Shown piece after piece: positions 26,306-35,688 of a stretch of DNA of 64,000 nucleotides (position 1 is the first letter of the stretch; each line of letters starts with the position of its first letter). The stretch lies in NCBI RefSeq assembly GCF_001580545.1, contig NZ_LRBG01000004.1:310001-374000 (forward strand), in the 5' to 3' direction. A program made the position numbers and the translations under genes. The DNA comes from Paraburkholderia monticola. Its GTDB lineage: Bacteria > Pseudomonadota > Gammaproteobacteria > Burkholderiales > Burkholderiaceae. The notes beneath the pieces are model-generated. The model worked only from the letters and a program-made list of their open reading frames with translations, did not search any database and was not told where the DNA came from.

Positions 26306-27288
26306 CACCTGCTCAACAACTACGCCTCGATATTGAGGCTTGCGAACTTCCTCATCCCATGTTCGTGGAGCATCTCAATGCACTGAACCGCCGCATCGAT
26401 GACGCGCTCACGGGCTTTGCGCCCAAAATCGTTCGAGTTCCCGGCCCGAGCGGCGTTGGGAAATCTTCGCTCATTGCGAGCCTGTCGCGAGGCTATCCTG
26501 AGTCGCGCATCGACGGACGGCGCAACGTACCAGTGCTGGTAGTTGATGTGCCGGTGGGCGCAACGGCCAAATTGCTTCCCAAAAGCGTTCTCGGCGCGTT
26601 AGGCATCCAGGTTCCCGGCAGCATGACGGCGGGTGCAATGTTCGACCTGATGGTGAAACAACTGCGCCTGGCCGCAACACGCGTCGTGATTTTCGACGAG
26701 ATATCACACCTCGTTGACGAAGGGTCGCGGGTGCCTCCGCGTGCAGCCAGCGACTGGCTCAAGACGCTGGCGGATACGCTCGCCCTGACGCTAATTCTCT
26801 TCGGCATTCCGCGACTCCAGCGGCTTTTTTCCGCGAATGAACAGTTGCGCCGCCGAGCCTGTCCCGCGCGTAACTTTCTGCCGTACGACGCCACGGATGC
26901 TGAACAGATGGCCGCCTACGTCTCATGTGTCGTCAATTATGCGCGCGTTTTTCTCGCAGCCGGCTATCCCATTGACGTACCCGGCCGCGTGCTGACTCAG
27001 CAATGCTACCTGCTCACTGGCGGCCTGATTGGCGTGCTCGCCGACTTCATGGGCGAGTTGGCCAGTGTGATGAAAGACGAAGCGCCGCGCCCCATTACAT
27101 ACGCAGACTGTCAGGAGGCGCTGAAAGAAGTTAGCCACGCGGGGTCTCCTCATCGATTGGCGTTCGAAGATTCTGGCATCGACTACGCGGGCGTGGAGCC
27201 GGCGGCGCTGAAACAGGCATACGTTCATGTCCTGACAAGTAACGCGGCGTCCGTACCAGTTCGTAAAAAATCGGGAGATAAAAAATGA
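26302..27288 (+). CDS. tnsC: TnsC-like AAA+ ATPase, transposition regulator
   Basis: 328 aa from the GTG at 26302, which overlaps the tnsB stop. Walker A is PGPSGVGKSS at about 47-56 and Walker B is VVIFDEISHL at about 130; a sensor-like LILFGIPRLQ follows. It bridges the target-site selector and TnsAB. The open frame extends upstream inside tnsB, but the overlap start is the family norm. Its stop overlaps the tniQ start. Confidence 0.9.
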   Translation: MTPAQQLRLDIEACELPHPMFVEHLNALNRRIDDALTGFAPKIVRVPGPSGVGKSSLIASLSRGYPESRIDGRRNVPVLVVDVPVGATAKLLPKSVLGALGIQVPGSMTAGAMFDLMVKQLRLAATRVVIFDEISHLVDEGSRVPPRAASDWLKTLADTLALTLILFGIPRLQRLFSANEQLRRRACPARNFLPYDATDAEQMAAYVSCVVNYARVFLAAGYPIDVPGRVLTQQCYLLTGGLIGVLADFMGELASVMKDEAPRPITYADCQEALKEVSHAGSPHRLAFEDSGIDYAGVEPAALKQAYVHVLTSNAASVPVRKKSGDKK

Positions 27289-29132
27289 GCCTCGTTCTCA
27301 CCTATGCACCGCGCGACGACGAATCGGGGATGGGCTACTACCGGCGCCTCTCAGCCGACAATGCGCTTTTCAGCTGGCGCGACCTGGCAAGCACAGCGGG
27401 TGTGGAGCGAAACCGCCGTGCCTTACTTAATCATACTGACGATGTCGCCCGTAACCTTGGCATGGAACCGGAATGGAGCCATTTCACCCGACGACAGGAA
27501 GAGCATTGCCGAGACTGGGGGCGTTTACACCGCGCCCAATCCGATGCCGTGTGCCCCGCGTGTCTGTCTGATTCGCCTTATCTGCGACACCACTGGGAAC
27601 ACGCCTACGTTACGGCGTGTCCGCAGCACCGCATTTTGCTGGTGGACCAGTGCGACGCCTGCGGACAGCATCTGTCGTCGGAGCGACTCTACATTGGATT
27701 GTGCTCTTGCGGTCAAGACCTGACCACCCTGCCGCGCGTGCCGGCAACTCGAGGTCAACAGTGGTTGTCGACACTGATTGCGACCAACGGGCAACAGTCT
27801 GGCGGTGTGAAGCCGCCTCTGCGCGGAGTAGACATCAATGTGCTGGTGAAGGTCATCCGGACGCTCTGCCAATATGCGGAGCCGAGGCGCCTCGGGTTGC
27901 CGCGCGGCGCAGCATCGCCGAAATCTGTCACCGAAGCAATTGAGTTTCTCTCGCCGCTCGAAGCCTTGCTCGCCGCCTGGCCGACGGGTTTCCAGAACCA
28001 CGTCGAGCAGCGCATTGCCGCTGGCCGCAAGGATGCACGCACACTGAACACGTTGCTTGGTGCCTGGTACATCAGTCTGCGCAAGCTCTGCCAGGGCACA
28101 ACGCTCGAGCCTCTGCTCCAAATCATTATCGACGTTGCCGCCCGGACGTCCGACTGTATTCTGGGCATGGATTCGGCCAAATACCTAGCCGAGGATGCCA
28201 CCGGATACATACGCGCGCCAGATGCCGCGAGGGCAATTGGCATCAGCGTCTCACGTCTGCATGACTCCATTGACGCTGGCGAGTGCAAACACCGCGCACA
28301 ACGTACTGGCACGCGTGGCCAGCTCTTCGAAATCCCGTGCGACGAGGTTGAACGCATCCGGCGACAACGTGCCGGTTGGATTACCGACAATGACGCATGC
28401 GAACTGGCCGGCGTTGCACCCGTCGTGCTCGAACGCATGAAAGCAGCGGGCGTCATCCGGTCAAACGCCCGCTGGCGGGAAGACCTGATGAAGGGCGGCC
28501 CAGTCGAGCGTCAATCCGTTCTGGATTTACATGAGCGCGTGGAGCGGTCGGTTCAACCAGTGTCACTGGCCGATGATACGACGCTCACATGGGCGGAGCT
28601 GACCAGCCGGCGTACGGGAGACCGAAAGGCTATCGAGTCGCTGATGCAGGCCATCGCATGCGGCAAGGTGAAAGCCATCGCGCGTGGTCGGACACTGGGC
28701 GAAATGTCCTTCCTGAGGACGGACGTATCGCAGTATTTCGGCACGCCTCTGCTTGAGGCCGGCATGTCGATTCAGCAACTGGCCAAAGCGACCGGATGGA
28801 AATGGGAGTCCATCCAGAACTGGGTGGACCAGGGTCTACTGGCGTCGGAGTCGATTCTGCGACGTGGCCAGCCGTGTCGGGTCGTGCTGCCACATCAATT
28901 GCTGGAGTTCCGGCAAGCCTATGTTCCACTGGCAGACCTCGCCCGTGCCATGGGTACGAAGTCGTCCGCACTGTCGCGTCTGCTGCCCGGCATCGAAATG
29001 GTCGGCGCAAAACTGCTCCCTGGTGGCGTCACGCGGGGCGGGCTGATTCGTATTGCCGACCTCGGCCGGCTCGCGGTCATCGGTGCGAAATCGGGCTATG
29101 ACCTTTTTGTTCCTGCGTCGCTTACGCCATGA
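27285..29132 (+). CDS. tniQ: TniQ/TnsD-family target-selection protein
   Basis: 615 aa. The N-terminal TniQ domain has the expected GMGYYRRLS start and two zinc-binding clusters: CPACL near 90, then CPQH, CDACG and CSCG by about 145. The C-terminal half contains several helix-turn-helix-like repeats (DAARAIGISVSRLHDSI, SIQQLAKATGWKWESIQ), so it is of the long TnsD type that reads a specific DNA site. It determines where the element inserts. The attachment gene is not identifiable in this window. Confidence 0.85.
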   Translation: MSLVLTYAPRDDESGMGYYRRLSADNALFSWRDLASTAGVERNRRALLNHTDDVARNLGMEPEWSHFTRRQEEHCRDWGRLHRAQSDAVCPACLSDSPYLRHHWEHAYVTACPQHRILLVDQCDACGQHLSSERLYIGLCSCGQDLTTLPRVPATRGQQWLSTLIATNGQQSGGVKPPLRGVDINVLVKVIRTLCQYAEPRRLGLPRGAASPKSVTEAIEFLSPLEALLAAWPTGFQNHVEQRIAAGRKDARTLNTLLGAWYISLRKLCQGTTLEPLLQIIIDVAARTSDCILGMDSAKYLAEDATGYIRAPDAARAIGISVSRLHDSIDAGECKHRAQRTGTRGQLFEIPCDEVERIRRQRAGWITDNDACELAGVAPVVLERMKAAGVIRSNARWREDLMKGGPVERQSVLDLHERVERSVQPVSLADDTTLTWAELTSRRTGDRKAIESLMQAIACGKVKAIARGRTLGEMSFLRTDVSQYFGTPLLEAGMSIQQLAKATGWKWESIQNWVDQGLLASESILRRGQPCRVVLPHQLLEFRQAYVPLADLARAMGTKSSALSRLLPGIEMVGAKLLPGGVTRGGLIRIADLGRLAVIGAKSGYDLFVPASLTP

Positions 29133-29279
29133 ACAGACAAGCGACGCGCCTAATGACCGCCATGTCTCGAGCAGCGAGTCAAGCACCGCACGGGACATGT
29201 CGGCCTGCACGAAGGGGCAGCAGGCCTCTCCGATTCAATCAGTTGTATCGCTACATTGCTCCATCATCAGGAGACTGAG

Positions 29280-29615
29280 ATGCCAATCTGGAAACCACGT
29301 CCCACTTCCGAACTGCCGAGAATTCCTTTATCGCGCTGGCGAATTCTCGAAACGGAGGACGGCAGCCGGCATTTTGTTGGCGTGGATATGTTTGACCGGT
29401 CGGGTCGAGTCAGCTCCCCGATAGTGAGTTTCGACCCTGTCGCTATGGAGGGGACAACTGAGACGGGGCGCATCTACGAGCTGATTGGCGGGAATGGCTC
29501 GTCATTTGACGTCGACTATGTCTGGATAAGATGGTGCGAACTGTACGAGGTCGAGTCGTACACCGACGTCACTGAACGATTGCTAACCGGAGCCGACAAT
29601 GACAACGCCATTTGA
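29280..29615 (+). CDS. small protein of unknown function
   Basis: 111 aa from the ATG at 29280, with CAGGAG just upstream. Globular composition, with WRILETEDGSRHFVG and VWIRWCELYEVESYT stretches. No family recognised. It overlaps the next gene by 17 bp and is likely cotranscribed. This sort of small, solitary-domain gene is common downstream of transposition genes in Burkholderia islands. Confidence 0.65.
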   Translation: MPIWKPRPTSELPRIPLSRWRILETEDGSRHFVGVDMFDRSGRVSSPIVSFDPVAMEGTTETGRIYELIGGNGSSFDVDYVWIRWCELYEVESYTDVTERLLTGADNDNAI

Positions 29616-29913
29616 GCGCACGAAAGCCGTTACTGATACCCGGGAATTTTTGCAGATGCTTGCTCGCAGTGACGAGATAACCATCCGTGGCCTCGTCCAG
29701 ACGCGCGCGATGGGACTACTTAGGCACTACCCCCTTGATATCGACCTAGATGTGTCGGCATCTGCCTTACCTGGAATCTGGGCCGTGCCGATACACCGAG
29801 GGCCTGGCTCTATAGCAGCCATTAGACGTCAAACTCGTATCCCCCGCCGCTGTGACGAGGATGAGATTCGCAATAAAGGAGCCGACGATGACGAGACCCC
29901 ATGTAGTTCCTGA
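29599..29913 (+). CDS. BPSL0761-like protein, C-terminal part altered
   Basis: 104 codons. The first 55 (MTTPFERTKAVTDTREFLQ through LLRHYPLDIDLD) resemble the Burkholderia BPSL0761-type family (MTTPxERTRAL...TRxFL...LLRHYP). After that the sequence becomes Arg-rich and unlike the family. The frame runs into the next gene, so the 3' part may be degraded. Start overlaps the previous stop. Confidence 0.55.
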   Translation: MTTPFERTKAVTDTREFLQMLARSDEITIRGLVQTRAMGLLRHYPLDIDLDVSASALPGIWAVPIHRGPGSIAAIRRQTRIPRRCDEDEIRNKGADDDETPCSS

Positions 29914-30268
29914 AGACTTTCCGAGGGAGTCATCGCCCGGACTGGTGTCAGGCAGGCAGCCAAAGCTTCTCGTGCGCGAGACGAATGGACGGTATTACGC
30001 AGGCATCACAGACGAAGAGCTGTGGATACGCTATGACGCCTGCGAGGATTTGGCCGGCCAGTTAGCGGACTACGGGCTCCGGAAGATGTCTGGGTCGGGC
30101 CTGTCATTCGACGCCGCACTCGGCCGAGTCGAAAAAGGGCTGAGAGCGAGGGTTGCGTCCGGGCAGTGGGATTTTTCTCGTGATGAGGTGGCTTGGATGA
30201 TGAAACGCGCGGGCGAACTGCTGTCAGGAACGGTTAATTCCGATAGAGCACGGAATGCAGGTGTTTGA
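29888..30268 (+). CDS. small protein of unknown function
   Basis: 126 aa from the ATG at 29888, with a strong AAAGGAG site. Contains ELWIRYDACEDLAGQL and WDFSRDEVAWMMKRAGELL stretches, soluble and helical. No known domain. Third of three closely packed small genes downstream of tniQ, with overlapping ends. Confidence 0.65.
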   Translation: MTRPHVVPEDFPRESSPGLVSGRQPKLLVRETNGRYYAGITDEELWIRYDACEDLAGQLADYGLRKMSGSGLSFDAALGRVEKGLRARVASGQWDFSRDEVAWMMKRAGELLSGTVNSDRARNAGV

Positions 30269-30665
30269 ACATGTGCATCTTGGTGAATTTTCGCTATTTG
30301 CCTGTCAGCGCCAGGACACCAATGAACGGCCTCGATACAAAGTGGCTCCGACCTCTCCCAGAATCGTAGAAGGTGAAGTATGAAGAAGCTCAATTAATTC
30401 TCTGAATGGCTAGTTCGCTTTGCTTTGCCACAGCGGAACATTGAGCAGGTCGCGATAAGGCCGAGGCCGAGGCCGGAGCCGGAGTGGCGGCATTTCGATA
30501 CAGACCGTGATACTTGCTGTCGTTGTCGTCATCATGGTGCCGCGAGAACTAGCTCTGGAAACGAATGACATCGGCGTCGATGGCAATCCGAGCTTTTTTT
30601 TAAATCAGGACGACTTCGATGTCCGCCGCTTTCCCCTGCAACCATCCCCAAGACGGAGTAGACAC
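30269..30665. other. gap without a convincing gene
   Basis: About 400 bp with no supportable coding sequence. It includes a purine-rich GGCCGAGGCCGAGGCCGGAGCCGGAG run (30458-30483). Confidence 0.4.
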
Positions 30666-30869
30666 ATGTCCTTTCCAAACAACCTGGACCTCAGTGACGC
30701 TCTTCAAAAGATTCACGAACTGTCCCTGGAGGACGGCGATTTAGGGCACGAATACTGGTATGCAGTCGGTCAGCTTCTACGACGGGCAGCCGGCATGCAA
30801 GCCGAAATAGACTTGCTCACGAAAGAGCTGAAAGAATGTCGTGCAATGCGTGCTCGCCAGACCCGCTGA
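30666..30869 (+). CDS. small helical protein, unknown function
   Basis: 67 aa from the ATG at 30666; the open frame extends upstream to 30507 without a better start. Helical and acidic (LQKIHELSLEDGDLGHEYW), ending in a coiled-coil-like AEIDLLTKELKECR. No family recognised. Confidence 0.45.
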   Translation: MSFPNNLDLSDALQKIHELSLEDGDLGHEYWYAVGQLLRRAAGMQAEIDLLTKELKECRAMRARQTR

Positions 30870-31085
30870 ATGTCGCGTCATTGCTTTCTGGACAGCAGGG
30901 CTTGTCATCAACGACGATGCACATCCCTGGTAGCATTGGCAATCACCGGCCCGCTGCGAAGAGCGGCATGGCACGGACATATATGCTCTTGGAGCAAGCT
31001 GATGGCAAAAATCTGACTGAATATCCGGTCAGGATAAGTTACGTCGACACACTGAGCATTTGCAGTTGTGTCGACAAACGATGGG

Positions 31086-32177
31086 TCAGGTTACCCACGC
31101 GCAGCGAACTACAAAAATCTGTTTTTCGTCTTCGGAACAGATGTAATTCGCAACACGGCTGCACAAAGGAGTCATCGGGTCTTTGAGTTTCTCCAGCGCC
31201 CGGGTGAGACTGGCCTTGAAATTCCTTATGTTGGATTCATACCCGGAGAGCCGATAGAGGGATTCAACAGGTAGCCATTGTGGACGAGCATGGCCAGCGT
31301 AGAAGCTTGCAATCCACCCCCGGAGACCATCATATCCGACGGCTTCGTTGTCTACCGCGGTCCACGCGCCTGCTCCGAAAAGTTCGGCCACCGCGGTCGT
31401 CACCCGAAGCAGCAGCCCGTCGCTCCCTTTGAAGTCGTCAGCAGCTTCGCCATCCTCAAACGTCGCCGACAACAATTTCGGCACCTCGATGTTCATGCGC
31501 TGATAGCGGATGCGTATCTGCGCGAAACTCAGACGAAGCACGCTGGCCCGGATAGCCCGATGCGCTTTTACGCTGTATTCGCTCTGCATGCGACGCGCGA
31601 ACTCATAAAATGTGGTTCGAACATGCCTCAAGCTTTCTTCAGGGCACAGAGGAACATCCCGGTAATAATCGAGGCAGTTGCAGTAGACCTGCCTGTCGAA
31701 CTGACAAAGACTATACCCACTGAGCGTCAGGGTCACGTTCTTGAACGTGGCGATTTCCTTTCCAGCGACAAGGCAGGTCGATTCGTTCGCAAGCAAATTA
31801 TCGTTGTCAGCTTGCACGCTTCGCGCCACTGAAAAAAGGGCCGAACGGAGAAGCGTATTTGGTAGTGCCTTTGCCATGGAAGACCAACTCGGAAGATAAA
31901 CTTCCGAGGCGCGGCGAGTAGCCTGTCGCCGTCGCGAAAGATAAAGCTCTTCCGCTGTGGCGTCCGGAGGGATGTTGGCCACTGCTGGTTGCTCAAGTGC
32001 CTTCATTGCCCGGCGCTCCAGTCCATCGGCGACATCCTGAAGCTGTTTCGCTGCGTTAAGCACGGTTATCTGCCGCTCGGGAGCAGCGGTGAGCGCCGCG
32101 TCGGCTGTCTGGCTGGCTAGCACGCGCAGTTTATCGGCCTTGCTTTGAGAGTGCGTTTTACTTTGGAGATGTGCCAT
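31086..32177 (-). CDS. TrfA-like plasmid replication initiator
   Basis: 363 aa. The central part EVYLPSWSSMAKALPNTLLRSALFSV matches the TrfA signature (YLPxW...R.MPN...RSALF). Winged-helix-type stretches and a C-terminal PQWLPVESLYRLSGY/NIRNFKASLTRALEKL region follow, equivalent to the TrfA second winged helix. TrfA binds iterons and loads the replicative helicase at the plasmid origin. A set of four 22-bp iterons lies 255 bp upstream, in the right position. This is a plasmid replicon within the accessory region. Confidence 0.8.
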   Translation of the reverse strand: MAHLQSKTHSQSKADKLRVLASQTADAALTAAPERQITVLNAAKQLQDVADGLERRAMKALEQPAVANIPPDATAEELYLSRRRQATRRASEVYLPSWSSMAKALPNTLLRSALFSVARSVQADNDNLLANESTCLVAGKEIATFKNVTLTLSGYSLCQFDRQVYCNCLDYYRDVPLCPEESLRHVRTTFYEFARRMQSEYSVKAHRAIRASVLRLSFAQIRIRYQRMNIEVPKLLSATFEDGEAADDFKGSDGLLLRVTTAVAELFGAGAWTAVDNEAVGYDGLRGWIASFYAGHARPQWLPVESLYRLSGYESNIRNFKASLTRALEKLKDPMTPLCSRVANYICSEDEKQIFVVRCAWVT

Positions 32178-32344
32178 TTCACCGCTCCAGAGATTGAGGC
32201 TTGCCTTCTCCCGCTGAACACGACTTCAAGGCATTGCGAAAGCGGGGCTGCCGCACGTCACAAGGCCTTCGACACGATACGCAGGAGTGGTTGGTACGGC
32301 AGTTTGGGCGATGGAAACAACATGAATGTGGTCTGTTCATTGCG

Positions 32345-32400
32345 TACACATGCGGGTTGGTGATACATGTGTATAGCGTGCACATCGGTGAGACCTCACC
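32345..32400. repeat. inverted repeats between trfA-like gene and iterons
   Basis: TACACATG (32345-32352) and CATGTGTA (32366-32373) are perfect 8-bp arms 13 bp apart. GGTGAG-AC-CTCACC (32387-32400) is a 6-bp-arm palindrome. Both lie in the promoter region of the initiator gene and could be operators for autoregulation. Confidence 0.5.
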
Positions 32401-32432
32401 AACTTGAGCGTCGCTCTTCGCGGACTATCTGA

Positions 32433-32520
32433 CTTGTACTCTGCATCGCCGCGGCTTGTACCGTGCAACGCCGCAGCTTGTACCCCGCATCGCTTCAACT
32501 TGTACTCTGCATCACTTGAA
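32433..32520 (+). repeat. four 22-bp iterons (putative plasmid replication origin)
   Basis: Four tandem units each begin CTTGTAC at 32433, 32455, 32477 and 32499, exactly 22 bp apart. The first two thirds of each unit are best conserved (CTTGTACTCTGCATC with variants CCGTGCAAC and CCCCGCATC). Two helical turns per unit is the normal iteron phase. An AT-rich stretch (32582-32610) follows. Together with the TrfA-like gene this defines a likely oriV. Confidence 0.85.
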
Positions 32521-33114
32521 GGTGATGCTAAGGGAAAAACAGCCCTCAAATCGCCGGAATTCTTGTTGGCCGGCGCGCGGGCTAATATCTATAAAATCAA
32601 TAATCAGGATAGCCGTTGGAGTGCGGGCAGAAGGAGGCGAACTTCTTTTTCAGCGCGGCTCACGGATTCTCGCGAACGCGCACGCATGACCCTGCAGGTT
32701 ACATCCTGACCGTCGCGGCCCCGAGCCATCCGCAGCACATGCAGCGACGTCGCGAGCTAGGTTAAGGCGCTGACGGCAGGCGTTGCCCTGGTCAGCCTGA
32801 CGTCTCCATCGTTGATGCTCAGATGTAGCTGAATCGAAGAAATGGATTCGAGAACACGCTGCTGTATCAGCCCGATGAAACTTTTCACGAACACCTGGCT
32901 GGCCAGGGAACGGCGGCACGCATGGGATATTTCCAATCACGTCCGCGTCGCGCTGTCGCTTTGCGCGAAGCTGCCAATTTTCCATATATGAGCCGCCGCA
33001 AACCAGAATGAAGGCCGACGCTGAAACACGCATCAAAGTTTTTTATCGAACCATAAAATATTTTGCAATGCCTTCGAGGCTCGTTGGTTTTAAGCTGTCT
33101 TCGACATAAACTGG
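32521..33114. other. iteron-distal origin region, no gene
   Basis: Contains the AT-rich segment (about 32582-32610, CTAATATCTATAAAATCAATAATCAG region), a candidate melting site. The rest shows no supportable gene. Another AT-rich patch precedes the next gene (33035-33060). Confidence 0.5.
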
Positions 33115-33645
33115 ATGCACTCGACAAATATGTTTGAACTGAACGAGCAGGCAATTGCTGCTTGGGAACTGCGCAGCGCCGCATACCACGAGGCGGCGCA
33201 CAAACTGGTCTACGAAAGATTTGGTGGAGCTGGCGAAGCGCAGGTCTGGAAGAATGAAAGTGGACATCCAGGGGAAAGAGCGTGGCTGGGGCAGTTTCGT
33301 CCTCTTGCCTGCCCAGAGCAGTTGCGAACTGCTGCTCAGGCATTTGGGCATACTGTTATTGGACTTCCACCGAAATGGAAGGAGCTGGTCGGCGTCGCGG
33401 GACTAGTGGCCGAGGAAATGCTGCGCGGCGATGCTGACGACGTAGATGAAATTGTTGAGGCGTTGCTCAACGTTATTTCAGAAGGAGCGGCCTCCACGTC
33501 CGACCTAAAACTGATGGGCATCACGGACATCGTGAACGGAGAGCTTAGCTACGAGGTCGTCGAAGAGGCCGTCCGTATTCTTCGCGATGGGTGGCAGATA
33601 GTGCGAGAAGAGGCCCAGTACCTGATTGAGTCATGCTCGGGATAG
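33115..33645 (+). CDS. M41-like zinc metallopeptidase domain protein
   Basis: 176 aa. The N-terminal AAYHEAAHKLVYERFGG contains HExxH (HEAAH), as in the FtsH peptidase family M41. GVAGLVAEEML corresponds to the following conserved helix, and ASTSDLKLM supplies a GASxDL-like third metal-ligand site. The AAA+ and membrane parts of FtsH are absent. Such free-standing M41-like domains occur in mobile elements. ATG at 33115 or 33130; neither has a strong ribosome binding site. Confidence 0.65.
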   Translation: MHSTNMFELNEQAIAAWELRSAAYHEAAHKLVYERFGGAGEAQVWKNESGHPGERAWLGQFRPLACPEQLRTAAQAFGHTVIGLPPKWKELVGVAGLVAEEMLRGDADDVDEIVEALLNVISEGAASTSDLKLMGITDIVNGELSYEVVEEAVRILRDGWQIVREEAQYLIESCSG

Positions 33646-33734
33646 TATTCGGTCGTCATGCCTCGTTTGGCATAACATCCGTCGTTGCGCCCTACTTCTC
33701 AAAAGATATCGACCGATATCTCGTCCACCGCATA

Positions 33735-34066
33735 CTAAGCAGTTACACTAAATTGTTGCGGGTCTAACGAAATTGTCGCGATAATCGATTCGAGCTCCAC
33801 CATCAGGTCTGGGTGATGCTGGGCGACGTATTGTCGTGCGGACTCATTTTCGAGATGCTTGGTGAGATAGCCTTTCGCAAGCACCGGACTCAGTACTTCC
33901 TGACTGTATGTCTGTTGCGCAAGCTTGTACTGTCCCTGCAGGTTGCTCATTTCTCTCGCCATTTTTTGCCATCTGCTCCGGACTAATGCCGGTCAGTTTG
34001 CTAGGCTTTTTGCCATCCACAAGCAGAACTGCTGGCGTTGCAACGAGCAATGCTTCGGCACAGGTG
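33735..34066 (-). pseudogene. RepB-type plasmid partition protein, C-terminal fragment, frameshifted
   Basis: The first frame reads ALLVATPAVLLVDGKKPSKL and LTGISPEQMAK. A second frame gives MAREMSNLQGQYKLAQQTY through QHHPDLMVELESIIATISL. This pattern resembles the C-terminal domain of RepB (ParB-like) partition proteins. A run of six T on the plus strand at 33962-33967 (A6 in the sense strand) carries one base too many; five would restore a single frame. The N-terminal part is missing. Confidence 0.6.
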
Positions 34067-34202
34067 ACGGATACCCGACCCTCGGCTATTCATGACGAAT
34101 GGCCTTGTCATGCAACGAGTTCAAGCCGTTCCGAACATGTCGCTGAACGACTGCCCAAGCAAATCCCGCCCCACGGGGCCGACACCGCCACTGTCTCGCG
34201 AT

Positions 34203-34510
34203 TCAACCTAGGGCATCCGCTGACTCCCATTCAGTAAACAGCATCCGCTCCACCTCAAGCATGGTCGTTTGATGCGCGAGAAGCAGGTCTCCGAGATGCT
34301 TCTGGTCGAGCAACTCAACTGAGTTCAAATGCGCATTTTCCTGAGCCTGCGCATTGAAAAACTGATTCGTGACACAAACTTTTTCAAACGACACGCTCGG
34401 GTGTCGACGCTGGTAGAACGCTTCGCCAGCGACGACTTCCTTGACAGCGTCCCACCCCAGTTTCGTCCCGTCAATACCGCTGGTCTTGGCTTGGATAAGC
34501 TGCTCTGTGA
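34203..34510 (-). pseudogene. Mrr-type restriction endonuclease C-terminal fragment
   Basis: Reads LIQAKTSGIDGTKLGWDAV (the QxK catalytic end of a PD-(D/E)xK nuclease), then KEVVAGEAFYQRRHPSV, VCVTNQFFNAQAQENAHLN and VELLDQKHLGDLL. This is the typical end of Mrr-like/type IV restriction nucleases. The upstream part, including the first acidic residues, is gone: the next gene starts on the opposite strand at 34528. Confidence 0.75.
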
Positions 34511-34527
34511 ACCCAACGCGTATTGAT

Positions 34528-35688
34528 ATGCCCTACGTCCATCAAGACTTTGAACGCGAAAAGCTGTATGAGGAAATCTGGTCAGAGCCTGTCAGCAAGG
34601 TGTCGAAGAGGTACCAAATATCTGATGTGGGTCTTCGCAAGATTTGTCTTAGCCTGGATGTTCCGGTCCCTCCCCGTGGCTACTGGGAAAAGCTTGCCGC
34701 CGGAAAAGCCGTGAGCAAACCGCAGCTTCAGCCTACCAAGGGAGCAACAACTTACCGACGTTCCGTTTTCAGAGACTCACAGGACGACGAGCTTTCACTG
34801 CGTACTCAGGCGCGAATCGATGAGGATGCAGCCCGTGCCCCTGTTGTACCGGGCGTCAACATACGTACATCCCTCGACGAATGCATACCCCTTGTCAAAC
34901 GGATGGCAAAAAAGCTTGAGGGGAGGCAACGAGATTCTCGGACATGGCCATATTGCGATGGAGCCGGGTTGATGCGGGCTGCCGTGTCCGCGCAGAACTC
35001 GCTACGGGCACTTCTCGTGCTGAACATGCTTATCGAGACACTAACGGGCGCAGGATATTCGCTTTCCGCTGGCGGCAAGGAAGACGGGCCGGCATATGTG
35101 ACTTTGCTTGACGGCATGTTGACGTTCGGCGTGAGGGAGCGAGCCCGCCAGGAAAATGTCCCTTTGACTCGAGAGCAACTAGCCGAAAACAAACGCGCCG
35201 GATATAACAGGCACAGCCAAGGCTATATCTATCATCCCACGAACGAGCTGGAAATATCGGCATTCGTTGTCGGAAGCACCTACGCAGCGGTGACCACTTC
35301 GGACAGTCGGAGCGCCTCGTTGGAAACGAAGATTCCGGGGTTCGTTGGCAGGCTTCGACATTTTATTCTTCGCAGTTCCGTTCAAGCCGAGATGAGGATT
35401 GAACAACGGGCGGCCGCTGCCGTGCAGGAAGCTGAGCGCGCTAGGCTGGCTGCGATTCGCCGTTCGGCATTTGAGCAGCTCAAACAAGTCGAAGAATGGG
35501 CTTCAAAGCTTGAGCGAGCGAACCGTTTGCGAACACTTGCAACCGAATTCGACCTCAAAAAGCTGACGTCGTCAGACGATGTTATCGATGCCGGATGGAT
35601 ACGACGCGCTGCAGACTGGCTGGACCCAACTGTCGAATGCCGATGGGACGATATGGACAATGCGCCGGCTGGATACGGTGAGTTCTAG
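34528..35688 (+). CDS. hypothetical protein with coiled-coil C-terminal half
   Basis: 386 aa from the ATG at 34528; upstream codons in frame are antisense to the Mrr fragment. The N-terminus REKLYEEIWSEPVSKVSKRY, followed by ISDVGLRKICLSLDVPVPP, reads like a helix-turn-helix. This opening is known to me from conserved hypothetical proteins of Proteobacteria. A central domain of unknown type and an Ala/Arg/Glu-rich coiled coil (about 295-350) follow. No catalytic motif seen. Confidence 0.65.
   Translation: MPYVHQDFEREKLYEEIWSEPVSKVSKRYQISDVGLRKICLSLDVPVPPRGYWEKLAAGKAVSKPQLQPTKGATTYRRSVFRDSQDDELSLRTQARIDEDAARAPVVPGVNIRTSLDECIPLVKRMAKKLEGRQRDSRTWPYCDGAGLMRAAVSAQNSLRALLVLNMLIETLTGAGYSLSAGGKEDGPAYVTLLDGMLTFGVRERARQENVPLTREQLAENKRAGYNRHSQGYIYHPTNELEISAFVVGSTYAAVTTSDSRSASLETKIPGFVGRLRHFILRSSVQAEMRIEQRAAAAVQEAERARLAAIRRSAFEQLKQVEEWASKLERANRLRTLATEFDLKKLTSSDDVIDAGWIRRAADWLDPTVECRWDDMDNAPAGYGEF

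Noticed and set aside
30458..30483. GGCCGAGGCCGAGGCCGGAGCCGGAG run as a CRISPR-like or regulatory array
   Set aside because: It is a short simple-sequence run with no unique spacers and no cas genes nearby.
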